Assembly: GCA_018398815.1 (NCBI GenBank) | Contig: CM031622.1 | Location: 11,980,774-12,044,773 of the forward strand | Length of the DNA: 64,000 nucleotides | Reading direction: 5' to 3' | DNA from: Conus ventricosus | Lineage: Eukaryota; Mollusca; Gastropoda; Neogastropoda; Conidae | Shown here: piece by piece, positions 32,771-43,042 of the stretch | Numbering within the stretch: the stretch's first letter is position 1 | Layout: every line of letters begins with the position of its first letter | Translations under genes and position numbers: made by a program | The notes under the pieces: model-generated | What the model was told of the DNA's origin: nothing | The model's input: only the letters and a program-made list of their open reading frames with translations | Databases searched by the model: none

Positions 32771-33556
32771 TTAACCTTTACCAGCGTGTCATCCAATAAT
32801 GGGTGACGGGATTTCTTTCCCTTGAGCCACGTCACCCAAGACTGGGCAACGGACAGACAGTACATTTTGCTGTGTCACCCACCATCGGGTGACGGGAACA
32901 TAAAAAATTCCTACACTTTCCATAAAATGATCCAAGGGAAATAAGCTCTGTTACTAGTCTTGTGGATGTTGTAGCGAGTTGTAGACTTTACTTTCAGTGC
33001 TCTATCGTGAACTTGGCTGACCCCAGCAGCTTTGAAACAAAGGAACCGACGGCTCCGGGCTTTGCCACGTGCGCAAAAAAAATGTCGGTCAGACGAAGGA
33101 GTGGTAGCAATTTCTCGCTCAATGAAGCGCTTGAAATCATATTACAAAGTGGATCTGGTGATGAGGGAAGTGACAGAGAGATAGAAAACGATGAAAGAGA
33201 AGAGGAAAGTGAACTGTCTGGAGATGCAGCCACCCTTCATCTTCTGATTTGGTGTTGTAAAAGAACGGAACAGAATGTAAACAAAGAATTTTTTTTACTT
33301 GTCAGACATGTTTTTCAACCCACAGTCTATCTACACATTGAAAGTAAATGATTCGAAATTACTGTGTTCGATTAGTTGAGTGTTTGTTCTTTCCTGTGAC
33401 GCCTAACACAACACTGTCAGTTTGTCTAGCTACCGTAAAAGTAAATTAAACAGTGGCGAAATATGCGTGTTGGCAGGGACTGGGCGCCATGCGGGAGCGT
33501 GCGGCAGCAGGGAATTGGCCGTACGCGCCGCTCTCGGCTAGACAGCATTAACTTAA
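32771..33556 (+). mobile_element. possible piggyBac-like non-autonomous element
   Basis: Bounded by TTAA at 32,771-32,774 and 33,553-33,556. Near the left end the palindromic block GTCACCC-N6-GGGTGAC (about 32,874-32,893) and the variants GGGTGACGG and CGTCACCC recur, as in subterminal repeats. An ORF from 33,081 (MSVRRRSGSNFSLNEALEII, then an acidic GDEGSDREIENDEREEE stretch) resembles the start of a piggyBac transposase but soon diverges and has no catalytic domain. The terminal inverted repeats match only weakly, so the boundaries are tentative. Confidence 0.42.
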
Positions 33557-33967
33557 GGGGAATTCCAACTGTCATAAAAAATCAAATATTTGAAAATTCA
33601 TAACTCGCTCCTAACGAAGCTACAGATATAAACTCTATATAATTTTCTTTGTTTTGAGTTGTTCTATCACCTGACTTACTGGGGGAAAAAAAAAATCAAA
33701 AACACTTTAAAAATCACTTTGGAGTACCTAATACACATGTATGAGAGAACTTTATTTCATAATGAGTTGCAAGAGATTTTATTCACTCCTTTTTCATATA
33801 CAGGCTATCAATTATAGTTCAGGATGTGAGTGGTCACACACACGGTTATTATCTATCCTTTATTCGCCAATAAATACTCCATTCAAAGTCAATTTAAAAA
33901 AACCCACTCATTTGAAAGGAGAAAATCACACCTTTACTAAGCCAGAAAGGCTGCATCAGATGGTTCA

Positions 33968-34280
33968 CTGACGACTGAACAACAGGGGAGAGAAATGAGG
34001 CTGTCTATATTTCTTACATTGTGACGACTGAACAACAGGGGAGAGAAATGAGGCTATCTATATTTCTTACATGTGACGACTGAACAAAGGGGAGAGAAAT
34101 GACGCTGTCTATATTTCTTACATGTGACGACTGAACAACAGGGGAGAGAAATGACGCCGTCTATATTTCTTACATGTGACGACTGAACAACAGGGGAGAG
34201 AAATGAGGCTGTCTATATTTCTTACATGTGACGACTGAACAACAGGGGAGAGAAATGACGCTGTCTATATTTCTTACAAA
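33968..34280. repeat. 52-bp minisatellite, about 6 copies
   Basis: Unit GTGACGACTGAACAACAGGG followed by GAGAGAAATGA(G/C)GC and TCTATATTTCTTACAT. It lies in SRRT intron 2. Confidence 0.95.
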
Positions 34281-35335
34281 CTGTTCATAGCTCACCCAGT
34301 CATTGAAGTCCTATGTTCCAGTTCTACAAACAGTTACAATCAATGAGGCATTACATGGCAAAGTACAGTTACAATCAAATCATTCTGAAAATAAATGTAG
34401 TGAAACAGGTAACTGTTGAGGTTGAAAGGCGTAAGCGTTTATACTCTTGTATTTATTCAGCTCGTCTGTCGCAGACCATTTTGGCTTTATCATAAAGTTT
34501 CGACCCCTGTGTCGTAACTATCATACCCTGAATAATGCTGAACAGAGCTGACTTATTCTCTCATAACATAAACACCATGCATACTTACAACCGGGACTTA
34601 TGACCACTTTCAGTTTCATCACTCTGTGTGAACTAATCATGTTTCTCCTGCCAGTATCTCATCCTCAACTCAAAAGACAGCAGTTGTATAGTCTGCAAGT
34701 AATCGATATTCTGGCGCTCCTACCAATTTTCAATGAGCAATTTTCATTTCAACTCATCACTCACCCACCCTTTCTGAAGTTTCACTCACCATTTTCCGGG
34801 TATCCTCTGGCCTAAATCAATGATTTACCATTTTCGTTGTTGTTTAAATGCAGTACCTGTGTAGGTTTTGTCCTAATCTCTTTTGAGTGTATCTCTGAAT
34901 CTAATGTATTTAATGTTTGTCACTGTTTAATTTTACTTATCTTGATGTCTGTCAGGCTGCAGAGAAAAATTTCTGACTTTATACTGTAAATTAAAATGGA
35001 CAGTAAAGAGTTAAATCCTAACTCTTCTTTCAACTTTCAATCTAAACTAACAAGAAGAATAATCACCCATTCATCTTATCATACTAAACTTCTTGACCTG
35101 AACAAATTTCAAATTCAACTCATATGACCAATCCCCACAACATTTATGTATTTTCTGACTCATTCCTCTAAAATCTTACTTCATCACTGAAAACTTAACT
35201 ACACAAGCACTTATACACTGAACTATTTCAGCTCTTCACTCAAAAACCATGCGATTTCACCTAATCGTACCAATATTTCTGTTTCATCGACCACACATAT
35301 TTTCAACTTTTGCTCCCGGACAAATTTTTACTCAC
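34281..35335. other. SRRT intron 2, remainder
   Basis: AT-rich, no recognised coding or repeated element, up to the exon 2 donor. Confidence 0.65.
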
Positions 35336-35500
35336 CAATCCCTTCTCATTCTCTTAACTTGGTGGCCCATGTCGGGTGGAGGGCTGAAGCGCTGCCGTCT
35401 CCTATTGTCATACGGGCTCCCTGCCACCATACATCCCCGCCGGTCTCGGTTGTTGCGACTGTTGTACAAGATCTCCCTGGAGCGAACGCTCTGTCGGCTA
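35336..35500 (-). CDS. SRRT: SRRT/ARS2 exon 2
   Basis: A 165-nt exon with a pyrimidine-rich acceptor ending CATGTAG before 35,500 and donor GTGAGT after 35,336. The first base completes the Arg codon left open by the start exon at 2,505 (CG|T), direct support that the two are consecutive in the transcript. It reads SRQSVRSREILYNSRNNRDR, then a short Gly-rich part, DNRRRQRFSPPPDMG and VKRMRRDW. Arg-rich sequence followed by RFSPP and (K)RMRRDW is an ARS2 signature just ahead of the folded N-terminal domain, and includes basic stretches suited to nuclear import. It ends in phase 2. Confidence 0.93.
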
Positions 35501-36180
35501 CTACATGGGGAGAGCAGAAAAACGCGATGAAAAGTCTTACAGAAGTCAGGCAAAACGGTCAGAAGAGAAGATAAAAAGTGTGAGCAGTGAGCAGAGACGC
35601 AAGGCTTCTCACAGACAGAGTACTGAATTCCCTGCAATTGTCCAACTGAGAGGAATAGTTGTTGGGTTTTTTTCCCCCTAAAATTCCGACCAGGGTGTCC
35701 TAGAGTTATATTTTGAAGTGCCTTGTACTTATGTCCAAACTGTGTCGCCCAGCTAGTACACATAACACACCATCCACTTCACTGTTCCCGTAACAACAGC
35801 TCAAAGCACTGACCACCTAGTGCAAACCTATCAAGTGTCTTAACCACAGCAAGTTTTAGTTCATGAGCTCAGTGATGGATGTTTTTCTGCATGTTAAAGT
35901 CTATAAAGATACACAATATGAGCCAGCTACAGGCAGCCATGAAATAACTTTCTTTTGACCGATACAGCTGATAAATATAGGCAAAGGAATCTTTCATGCA
36001 CATCTCGATTCTCTCTATGCCCTTGATGATCAGCAGCTGGGCTATCAATTGCACTGCAAAAGTACAAACACTATTTTAATCTCACAAAGTGCAGTTGCAG
36101 TTGAAAAGTTCTACACTGTTCCCATCTCACAAAAATTAAAATCAAGGTCACTGGAACAGAAATAAACCAGACATCACAAC
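35501..36180. other. SRRT intron 1, beginning
   Basis: Non-coding. No recognised element. In the corrected order intron 1 would run from here to 44,269 and then to 2,504 of the misplaced contig. Confidence 0.55.
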
Positions 36181-36575
36181 CTGCTGCTGAGGTGGATATT
36201 GACAGTTCAGAAATGGAGAATGTAAGAGCTCAGTCCCACAGCAAAAGACCGTAGGATTTGGTTTCATGTGCAGTGTTGTCCAAGGAGCAACAAAGTGTCC
36301 TGGTCAGGCTCCGCACTGGGCACAACAGACTGAACACTCACTTGTGCCAGAAGCTCAACAAGGTGGTGCCTTCTCCAGTCTGTCCTTGTGGGCAGGAAGA
36401 ACAGACAGTGGAGCATATGTTCCAAAGATGCCAATCACACAAACAGCCAAGTAGAGAAGTGTGGCCAACAGAGACAGCTCCAATGATGAAGCTCTATGGC
36501 AATCTACAATAGCTGGAGAAAACGTCACTAGTCATCACAAGGGCCGGACTGACCATACAGACCAAGGCGTTCGCA
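36180..36575 (+). pseudogene. LINE fragment: zinc-binding C-terminus of a Jockey-type ORF2
   Basis: The frame at 36,258-36,512 reads VLSKEQQSVLVRLRTGHNRL, then NTHLCQKLNKVVPSPVCPCG and EEQTVEHMFQRCQ, followed by a VWP-type segment and LYGNLQ. The pattern L-R-T-G-H-x-x-L-N-x-H, C-x-C-G, EQT-x-EH, C is the conserved end of many Jockey/R1-like ORF2 proteins after the RNase H region. Both ends are truncated. It lies in probable SRRT intron 1. Confidence 0.78.
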
Positions 36576-37496
36576 AAGATGAAGTTTCATGTGCAATGAA
36601 ATCACTGGTTTTCTTGATGTCAGTAATAGATTGAATACACTTTCAAAACTCATTGGATGTGCCTAGTTTTTATTCAGACCTGTTTATACTTGCAGTTTGA
36701 AAATTACATGTATTACCATTTTTCATATAAAGCATCCACCTCTACTGCACCAGCTGCCTAAGATACACCATGGGGTAACAGCTGGGAAATCGCAGATTCA
36801 AAGGCCATCCCAAACAAGTATTTGTGTGATTTTATGGCCCCTAATGGCTCCTTACCAGTTGTTAAGTGTGCTCTGAGTTCATGGGAATTCTGGAATGACA
36901 CAATTAGAGGTTCAATCATTTAACGGACGCATCTCTGAGACTTGCCCAAATTCCATGACCAAAACTGCAAGTGTCTGTGACACTCAAGCCAGTCAATGCT
37001 GTAACACATAAATTTGCGTATGACTGCAGCTTTGTAACATAGTCTCATACCAGTCTCAGACCAAAATGGATCTGTAACATCTTCTTTATCCTTCTCATTT
37101 ATCCTCCTGTCAAATTCATAAAATGCCTTAGATTATGATGCCCTCCCTTCAAGCCCTCTGTTCTCAAGATGTCCTCAGTTTCAATTTCCTCTCCTCATGC
37201 ATAACTGAGGTGAGTTAGTGGTCAAATCATAGATGCAGACAAATCAACAGGTCCTGTCACTGAATTGATGATATGACGCCCTCCAGAGAAGAATGCTTAA
37301 TCTGACTCCACAACAAGCAATAGCGTTGTCAACAGTGAACAGGAGACCTGGAAGTTGGCAAGTTGCACATGTCTGATGTGAAAAGGCACCACTGAAATCG
37401 CTCAACATTAGCACAATGCCTCATTGGTGGGATGCCTCATCAGTGCTGGAGACACACTGGTCTTGTGGACTGTCAGTGCCACTATTGTGCAGTGAA
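36576..37496. other. non-coding intronic sequence
   Basis: No conserved ORF or recognisable repeat. Confidence 0.5.
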
Positions 37497-37695
37497 AACC
37501 TTGATGCAGCTATGCATCATAACCTGAATGCCTGGTGTGAACCCACAGCCCTGATGTGGCCCTTTGCGTCGGCTGGGCTATAAGCAACATTATCTTATCC
37601 TGGTGTGAACCTTGATGCAGCTATGCATCATAACCTGAATGCCTGGTGTGAACCTTGATGCAGCTATGCATCATAACCTGAATGCCTGGTGTGAA
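37497..37695. repeat. 43-bp minisatellite, 3 copies, interrupted
   Basis: Unit AACCTTGATGCAGCTATGCA followed by TCATAACCTGAATGCCTGGTGTG. The first and second copies are separated by the ultra-short retroposon at 37,544-37,598. The array ends at the DNA transposon starting at 37,697. Confidence 0.92.
37531..37611 (+). mobile_element. ultra-short retroposon (copy 3 of 3) inside a minisatellite
   Basis: A 55-bp insert (37,544-37,598): CACAGCCCTGATGTGGCCC... CTGGGCTATAAGCA plus a TTATC tail, flanked by CCTGGTGTGAACC at 37,531-37,543 and 37,599-37,611. The flanks are also minisatellite sequence, so the duplication is weaker evidence than for copies 1 and 2, but the insert is clearly foreign to the array. 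Confidence 0.8.
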
Positions 37696-38617
37696 ACAGA
37701 GGTTCCGCTAGACTATAGACTTTGCCGGTACTTGGTACCGACAACAACAAAAATTTCCGGTACAAGTCTTAAATCAGCCGGTACCGCGCTTGGCTGCCTG
37801 CCATGCACTACACACTCAACCGCGATTCTGGGTCACGCGAACGGGCGATAGCGAGCGGCCTACCGGCACGGACAGCACGTAACAGGCTTGTCAGTGACAG
37901 CCTTCAGTCAACTGAACTCAACAGAAAAGTCGAGCGAGAGAGTAACATGCAAAAAATCATAAATGAAAACAAAAAGCAAAACAAAACAAAACAAAACCAA
38001 ACCAACCAACCAAAACGTAACTTGAAAGAAAAACAAACAAACAAACAAACAAACAAACAAAACAAACTTAACAAACTTCTCACTTACCTATCCACACGTG
38101 CGAAAGAATTCCGTCAGTGTTCGTCATCGAACCATGCAGTTACTCAAAGTGATGTTGAAAACAGCGACAGTCAATTGAAAACTGGGTCGGGGATTACCGC
38201 AAGTTCAATCCAGGGTCAGACTGTCAGCATGACACGCACACACGAAACTTTGGCTACACGCTAGGGAACCTGGGGTTCTCAAAGAAAAATGGAACCGTCC
38301 ATTTTGACGCGAGTGCTGTAGTAATCAGCGCTGTCCATTGAAAAAAAAAAGGGGGCAAAGGTCCTGGGACTGAAAGGAAGGGGGAAGAGGAATGATGTCA
38401 GATGTATTGTTGTCGGCATGGCATGGCTTATTTCCTGCCTGCCATCCCGCTCACCCGCTGACAGGCGGAGAGACAGACAGTGCAGGGATAGAGGAGAGTC
38501 AAAGCGCTCAGATGTTCTGCCGGTACACGGTACCGGCGGCTTTATTTTTTTCGGTACAAGGCAAATATTTACCGGTAAAAACCGGCATATGCCGGTCTAA
38601 CGGAACCTCTGGTGAAA
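37691..38617. mobile_element. 915-bp DNA transposon (hAT-like?) with 17-bp inverted ends
   Basis: Ends CAGAGGTTCCGCTAGAC (37,697) and the inverse of CAGAGGTTCCGTTAGAC (to 38,611) form terminal inverted repeats with one mismatch. The flanks GTGAAA at 37,691-37,696 and 38,612-38,617 suggest a 6-bp target duplication. Subterminal regions are rich in CCGGTA/TACCGG motifs on both sides, as in hAT elements, although those normally make 8-bp duplications. An internal frame (37,803-38,264) is Lys/Asn/Gln-rich simple sequence and not a recognisable transposase. Confidence 0.75.
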
Positions 38618-39159
38618 GTCATGCAACAATCCATCAAACAAGTCAACACAAAAGACCTGGACATTTCTGATGGAAGAAAGAAAGAAAAAAAAAAACAACA
38701 ACAGAAAAACAACCACCTATATCTGCTTCAAGCAGGGCTCCTAATAATGCATGGACTGTGTCAACAGCCCCCCCACAACTAAAACACCACAATGAATGTA
38801 TACTGAGTTGCTGGGGTTCAGTGGAGCTGAAAAGGGACACATAAAATATCAGACCTGAAGATCAACCAGACCAGATTTTGAAGAATTGCTTGTGCATCAT
38901 ACCATAGTCACCGCTCTGCCTTTCAACACAACTTCATTTTAACATGTTAATGCATCCCATCTGAGCATGTCTCAAGTCACATTTCACTAAACAGCAGCTG
39001 TAGCATCTAGCCTTGAGTCGTCCCCCTCCCACTCTCCCCCCATCCCCTATTCCCCACAGATTTGGTTATTCTCCAGTCTGTCCCATGAAGAATGCCCCTT
39101 TCCCAGCAACTGCTCACATCTACTGAAGGAGAGAGAGAGAGAGAGAGAGAGAGGAGGAG

Positions 39160-39190
<31 letters not shown>

Positions 39191-39462
39191 GAAGAGAGAG
39201 AAGAGACAGACAGAGAGACAGACACAGCGAGGCAGATGAAGATGGAGCTGTCGGAGACAGATAGGTAGAGACAGATAGAGAGAGAGCGATAGACAGAGAG
39301 ACAGAGACTGAAAACAAAGATACTGACAGACAGAGAGGAAGTAAAAGGGAAGGGCGGATTGACAGGAAAGAGAAAGGGAATTAAGAGGTAGAATCACAAA
39401 TCCTAGACATACGAGTGCACAAGAAAACACGCTTGCCTGTAATATATGTGAACAAGTTATTT
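38618..39462. other. non-coding with (GA)n microsatellite
   Basis: Unique sequence, then an interrupted GA/GACA repeat at about 39,127-39,345. No gene. Confidence 0.7.
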
Positions 39463-40644
39463 TTAAAAGGGTCTACTTTAGAGGTTTTCGATAATTGGTC
39501 AGCTTATGCAGAAATATGAAATGTTTGATAAATGGTAAAATAAACACCCGATTCGCTCCCAATCACACGAAATCGATCCCCCGAAAGTGGGCATTTTCAC
39601 CTGTAATCAAGAAAACGGGAGGTAATCAACTAAATCTTGGCATGGCTTAACTACTCTTGGATGTGACGTCACTTGATGGACTGGCCGTCAGCCGCGACCT
39701 ACACAACAAGCCAAGGGCGACAGAAAGCGATTCTGATGGTTCTTGCACATCTCGATCGGTATTTAATTTATCATGAAAAAGCAGTGACTATGATTGCGAC
39801 ACCAATGTGACTCTGGGGTTGTTTCTGCAAGGCCTTTACCTTATCAGTTTGAACGCAAAGTTCTTTTTCCCACGTCAGTTCCAGCTGGACACGGAAAACG
39901 AGCTTTCAGTTCCAGCTGGACGCCCGAACACATCATTCCGAAGGCGTACGGACTTTACCGAAGTCTCGTGGGAGGCTACCGACTTACTTCTAGATGCGAT
40001 CACGCAGGGGACGGCGAGCGGCGATTCTCCTTCTCAAGCCTTAACGGTTCATTCAATTAACAAGTGTGATCTGTCCATAGGTAAGAACAGAATAAACGTG
40101 CGACTGTCGTACTCTTCTGTACGAGCTTACCACTCGCCTTCAAATATACGCGCACATGCAGACGAAGTTTTTGACCCACTCGACGGGCTCGGCAATTGTC
40201 GGAATAGCTCGTTTCCCTGGTCCAGCTGGAATGAAGTGGTAAAAAGAACTTTGTGGCCCGGCATGGTTGCACGAACCGAATCCACTTCTTTTGAGTATCT
40301 GGATCAGAGGGAAAAGTGTGCAAAGAATATCCGTCTCCTGCTGAGCTGCTGCACTGCCTACCAACCCATCGTGATTTTTAGGTGTGGGGGATCGCAACTC
40401 GTGTTGATTTCACTTGGCGTTGGCTTGTTGTGTAGGTCGCGGCTGACGGCCGTCCATCAAGTGACGTCACGGTTTTCGGTTCTACCGCTCGGGGTCTGAA
40501 CAGGTGTGCAAAAACTCGTTTTTTATCTATTTAATTTTCTTCCGGCGATTTAAAAAAAAAAAAGAATACCATACTGTAGTTATACATTATGACATGTGGA
40601 CCTGTTTTTAACAAATTATCGAAATCTCTAAAGTAGACCTTTAA
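39463..40644. mobile_element. TTAA-flanked DNA transposon with nested inverted repeats (about 1.17 kb)
   Basis: TTAA at 39,463-39,466 and 40,641-40,644 flanks terminal inverted repeats of about 30 bp (left GGGTCTACTTTAGAGG...CGATAATT; right, inverted, AGGTCTACTTTAGAGA...CGATAATT). A second, well-matched inverted pair of about 50 bp lies inside: TGACGTCACTTGATGGAC... CGACCTACACAACAAGCC at about 39,663-39,713 and its inverse at 40,422-40,472. Shorter TTCCAGCTGGA motifs recur in both orientations between them. TTAA targets fit piggyBac or Kolobok. The 230-aa frame at 39,807-40,499 shows no transposase similarity that I can recognise. Confidence 0.75.
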
Positions 40645-40736
40645 GAGTGTATGATTGCATGTAAAATGTATTTTGTTTATGACTATGAGGTGCCAGTGTG
40701 TGCATGTGTGTATCTCTGTGTGTGTTTTTATGTTTC

Positions 40737-40738
<2 letters not shown>

Positions 40739-40792
<54 letters not shown>

Positions 40793-40800
40793 GTGGGTGT
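40739..40800. repeat. (GT)n microsatellite
   Basis: About 27 uninterrupted GT units plus a short tail. Confidence 0.97.
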
Positions 40801-42235
40801 GTTGTGTGTACACACATCTGTGTACAAATAAAGGTCTCGATGCTTTTTCATCCAAATGTGCAACTTTCTTTTATGAGTAAAAATCAACACTGTTTAAAAA
40901 AAATTATTTCCTGCAGCAGGTTTATTTCCTTCTTCAAGAAAATGAGAAGACAACAAGCAGAGACATACCACTAGTTGCCTCTCATACCCCTTCTGAAAAC
41001 CCATAAAGAACATGATTAAACTCGATATTAAGTTACTGCATTTTAATGCTACAGCTCAACAACTGTAGCTTCCCCATTTCAATGCCCCTAAACACTCTCA
41101 TTCAATCCCTTTCAAGTGGCAAAGCTGTAAATGATTGTGATGACTAAAATAAAAGCTTGGGGAGGGGAGGGGGAGGGGAGAGTAAGGGTGTGATTGGGGA
41201 ACAAATGCATCAGTTCATTATAACCCCCCATTTTTTGTTTTTTTGCTTGATGAACAGTTAAGAGTGTACTGTGTAAGAGAAAAAAAATATACATATACTT
41301 TACAGATACTTATCAACAGAATAGATAAGTATACAGATCTTCATGCACTGTCTCACCCACTTGTGTACAAATGCATACTTGGACACCCATCTTGAGGGAC
41401 TTGGTGAGCTTTTTTTTTTTTTTTTTTTTTTAAAAATAAAATCATATTTTTCACATCTCTCCTTTAGTTTGGTTTGAAAGCTTTCTTCCCTATTTGTCCC
41501 AGGGCTAGATCCAAAAAATGAAAATAAGATACATGTATAAAAACATGAGGGTAATCTCTTGTTCCAAAATTTATAATTTTGGGGAGAAGTTGGGTTTGGG
41601 GGAGGAACTTAGGGAGGGCAACAACCATTTCTTTAAAAAAAAAAAAAAATAGTAAATCAATTCATAAAAAAAGAAGAAATGATACATAAATGCTTTACAA
41701 ACAAAAGTAGTCATCATCTACAAAACTAATTTACCTTGATATAAGTCTGTCTTAACGTCATTTACAAATAGTTATTTTCTTAATACTCTTGAAAGGGATG
41801 TCCATTACAAAATGAGATGCCCCACAAACACAACCCGGAGTCTGTCTTGATGTTATTTAATGACCGAAATATATCCAAACTATGATCTCTGATCTCTATG
41901 ACTGCAAATGGATCCATTACACAATCGTACAGTGGAACCTCTGTACATGCTTTGAAAATGTCATGAAAAGCCAGTGTTTCCACACAGGGTCTTTACAGGG
42001 AGGAAAACTGCTGTAAAGCCTAAACACACGCATGAAAAGTTGGGACATGAATACAAAAATGAACACACACACAAATAAAAAGAGACAGATAGGCAGACAG
42101 AAACAAAGGAAGAGTCCATTTCATGAACAACAACACTCAAATATAAGTAATCACCAAGGGCAAGCTAGTGTTTCAATGTGTCTAGGGAAGCACTAGCAAC
42201 CAAGAGCATAGTGATCCTACCATTTGAGTGTGTTT
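40801..42235. other. non-coding intronic sequence
   Basis: Poly-T at 41,411-41,430, G-rich and A-rich tracts, no conserved gene. A 67-aa minus frame at 41,983-41,780 next to a GTGGAACCTCTGTACATG motif could be a DNA-transposon scrap, but this is too weak to call. Confidence 0.5.
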
Positions 42236-42765
42236 ACTTTTTCTTCTTTTTTTTTGTCAGCATGGTCTTTTCTTTTACCTATCACTCTTGGACTCCTGGT
42301 ACAGCTTGATAACAAACCTTTTCATTCGCAGCATTTCTGCCTGGAGGTGCTTGATATTGCTAGAGATTGGGGAGGTTCATCACCGAGTCATCAACCATTT
42401 TGACAGCGACTTCTTCTTGCTCGCTTTGATGCTGTGAAATCAGCATGCCCTATTTCCAGCGACAGCAAACAGGCCTTATCGGGGAACAGTCTTTCACCTC
42501 CAGGGATGATCTGTATTTCTCAGATGAAGGAACCACTGCCATACCGAGTCATACTGATCTTTCAATCACGTTTTTAGCAAATTTATATTTCCAGCTCAGC
42601 ATTTTCATAACCTGTGGACTTTCATCTTTTACAGTTATCTGAATCCTGTCCTGTTTGTGAGGTGTTCCACTCTTTAAACTTGGCTTCCAACTTTCATCCA
42701 ATCGTCTGGTGTGGAAAATGTTGAGTTTTTTCCTTTGAACTGAAGCGCTTGCAGATGACATTTCT
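42236..42765 (-). pseudogene. unrecognised decayed coding sequence
   Basis: On the minus strand from ATG 42,761 one frame reads MSSASASVQRKKLNIFHTRR, then SWKPSLKSGTPHKQDRIQIT and a first stop after NVIERSV. The same frame then continues through three stops with protein-like composition (GMAVVPSSEKYRSSLEVKDC, SEQEEVAVKMVDDSVMNLPN) to about 42,290. Retained codon-like composition over about 450 nt with scattered stops suggests an old transposon or retrocopy. I do not recognise the family. Confidence 0.3.
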
Positions 42766-42906
42766 GCAATGGCTGTGCAGGGCCAATCTGTGTGCCATTT
42801 AGAATTTCTTCCTTACACTAAATTACGAACACGCTATCACAATTGTGAATATATTTCAGTTCACAAAACGTGAATATATCAAACTTATCAAACTGTGACA
42901 GTCATA

Positions 42907-42907
<1 letters not shown>

Positions 42908-42956
<49 letters not shown>
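42908..42956. repeat. (CA)n microsatellite
   Basis: About 24 CA units. Confidence 0.97.
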
Positions 42957-42959
<3 letters not shown>

Positions 42960-43042
42960 TGAGTTTACATTGTCCACCCCACATAAGGTTTAAAGTCATT
43001 TTGCACTTATCAAAAAACAAGGTTTTCATGGTCTTGCAGATC

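Noticed and set aside
39807..40499. 230-aa ORF as a transposase gene
   Set aside because: It spans the inner inverted repeat arm of the TTAA element, has no recognisable catalytic motif and shares its region with open frames on the other strand.
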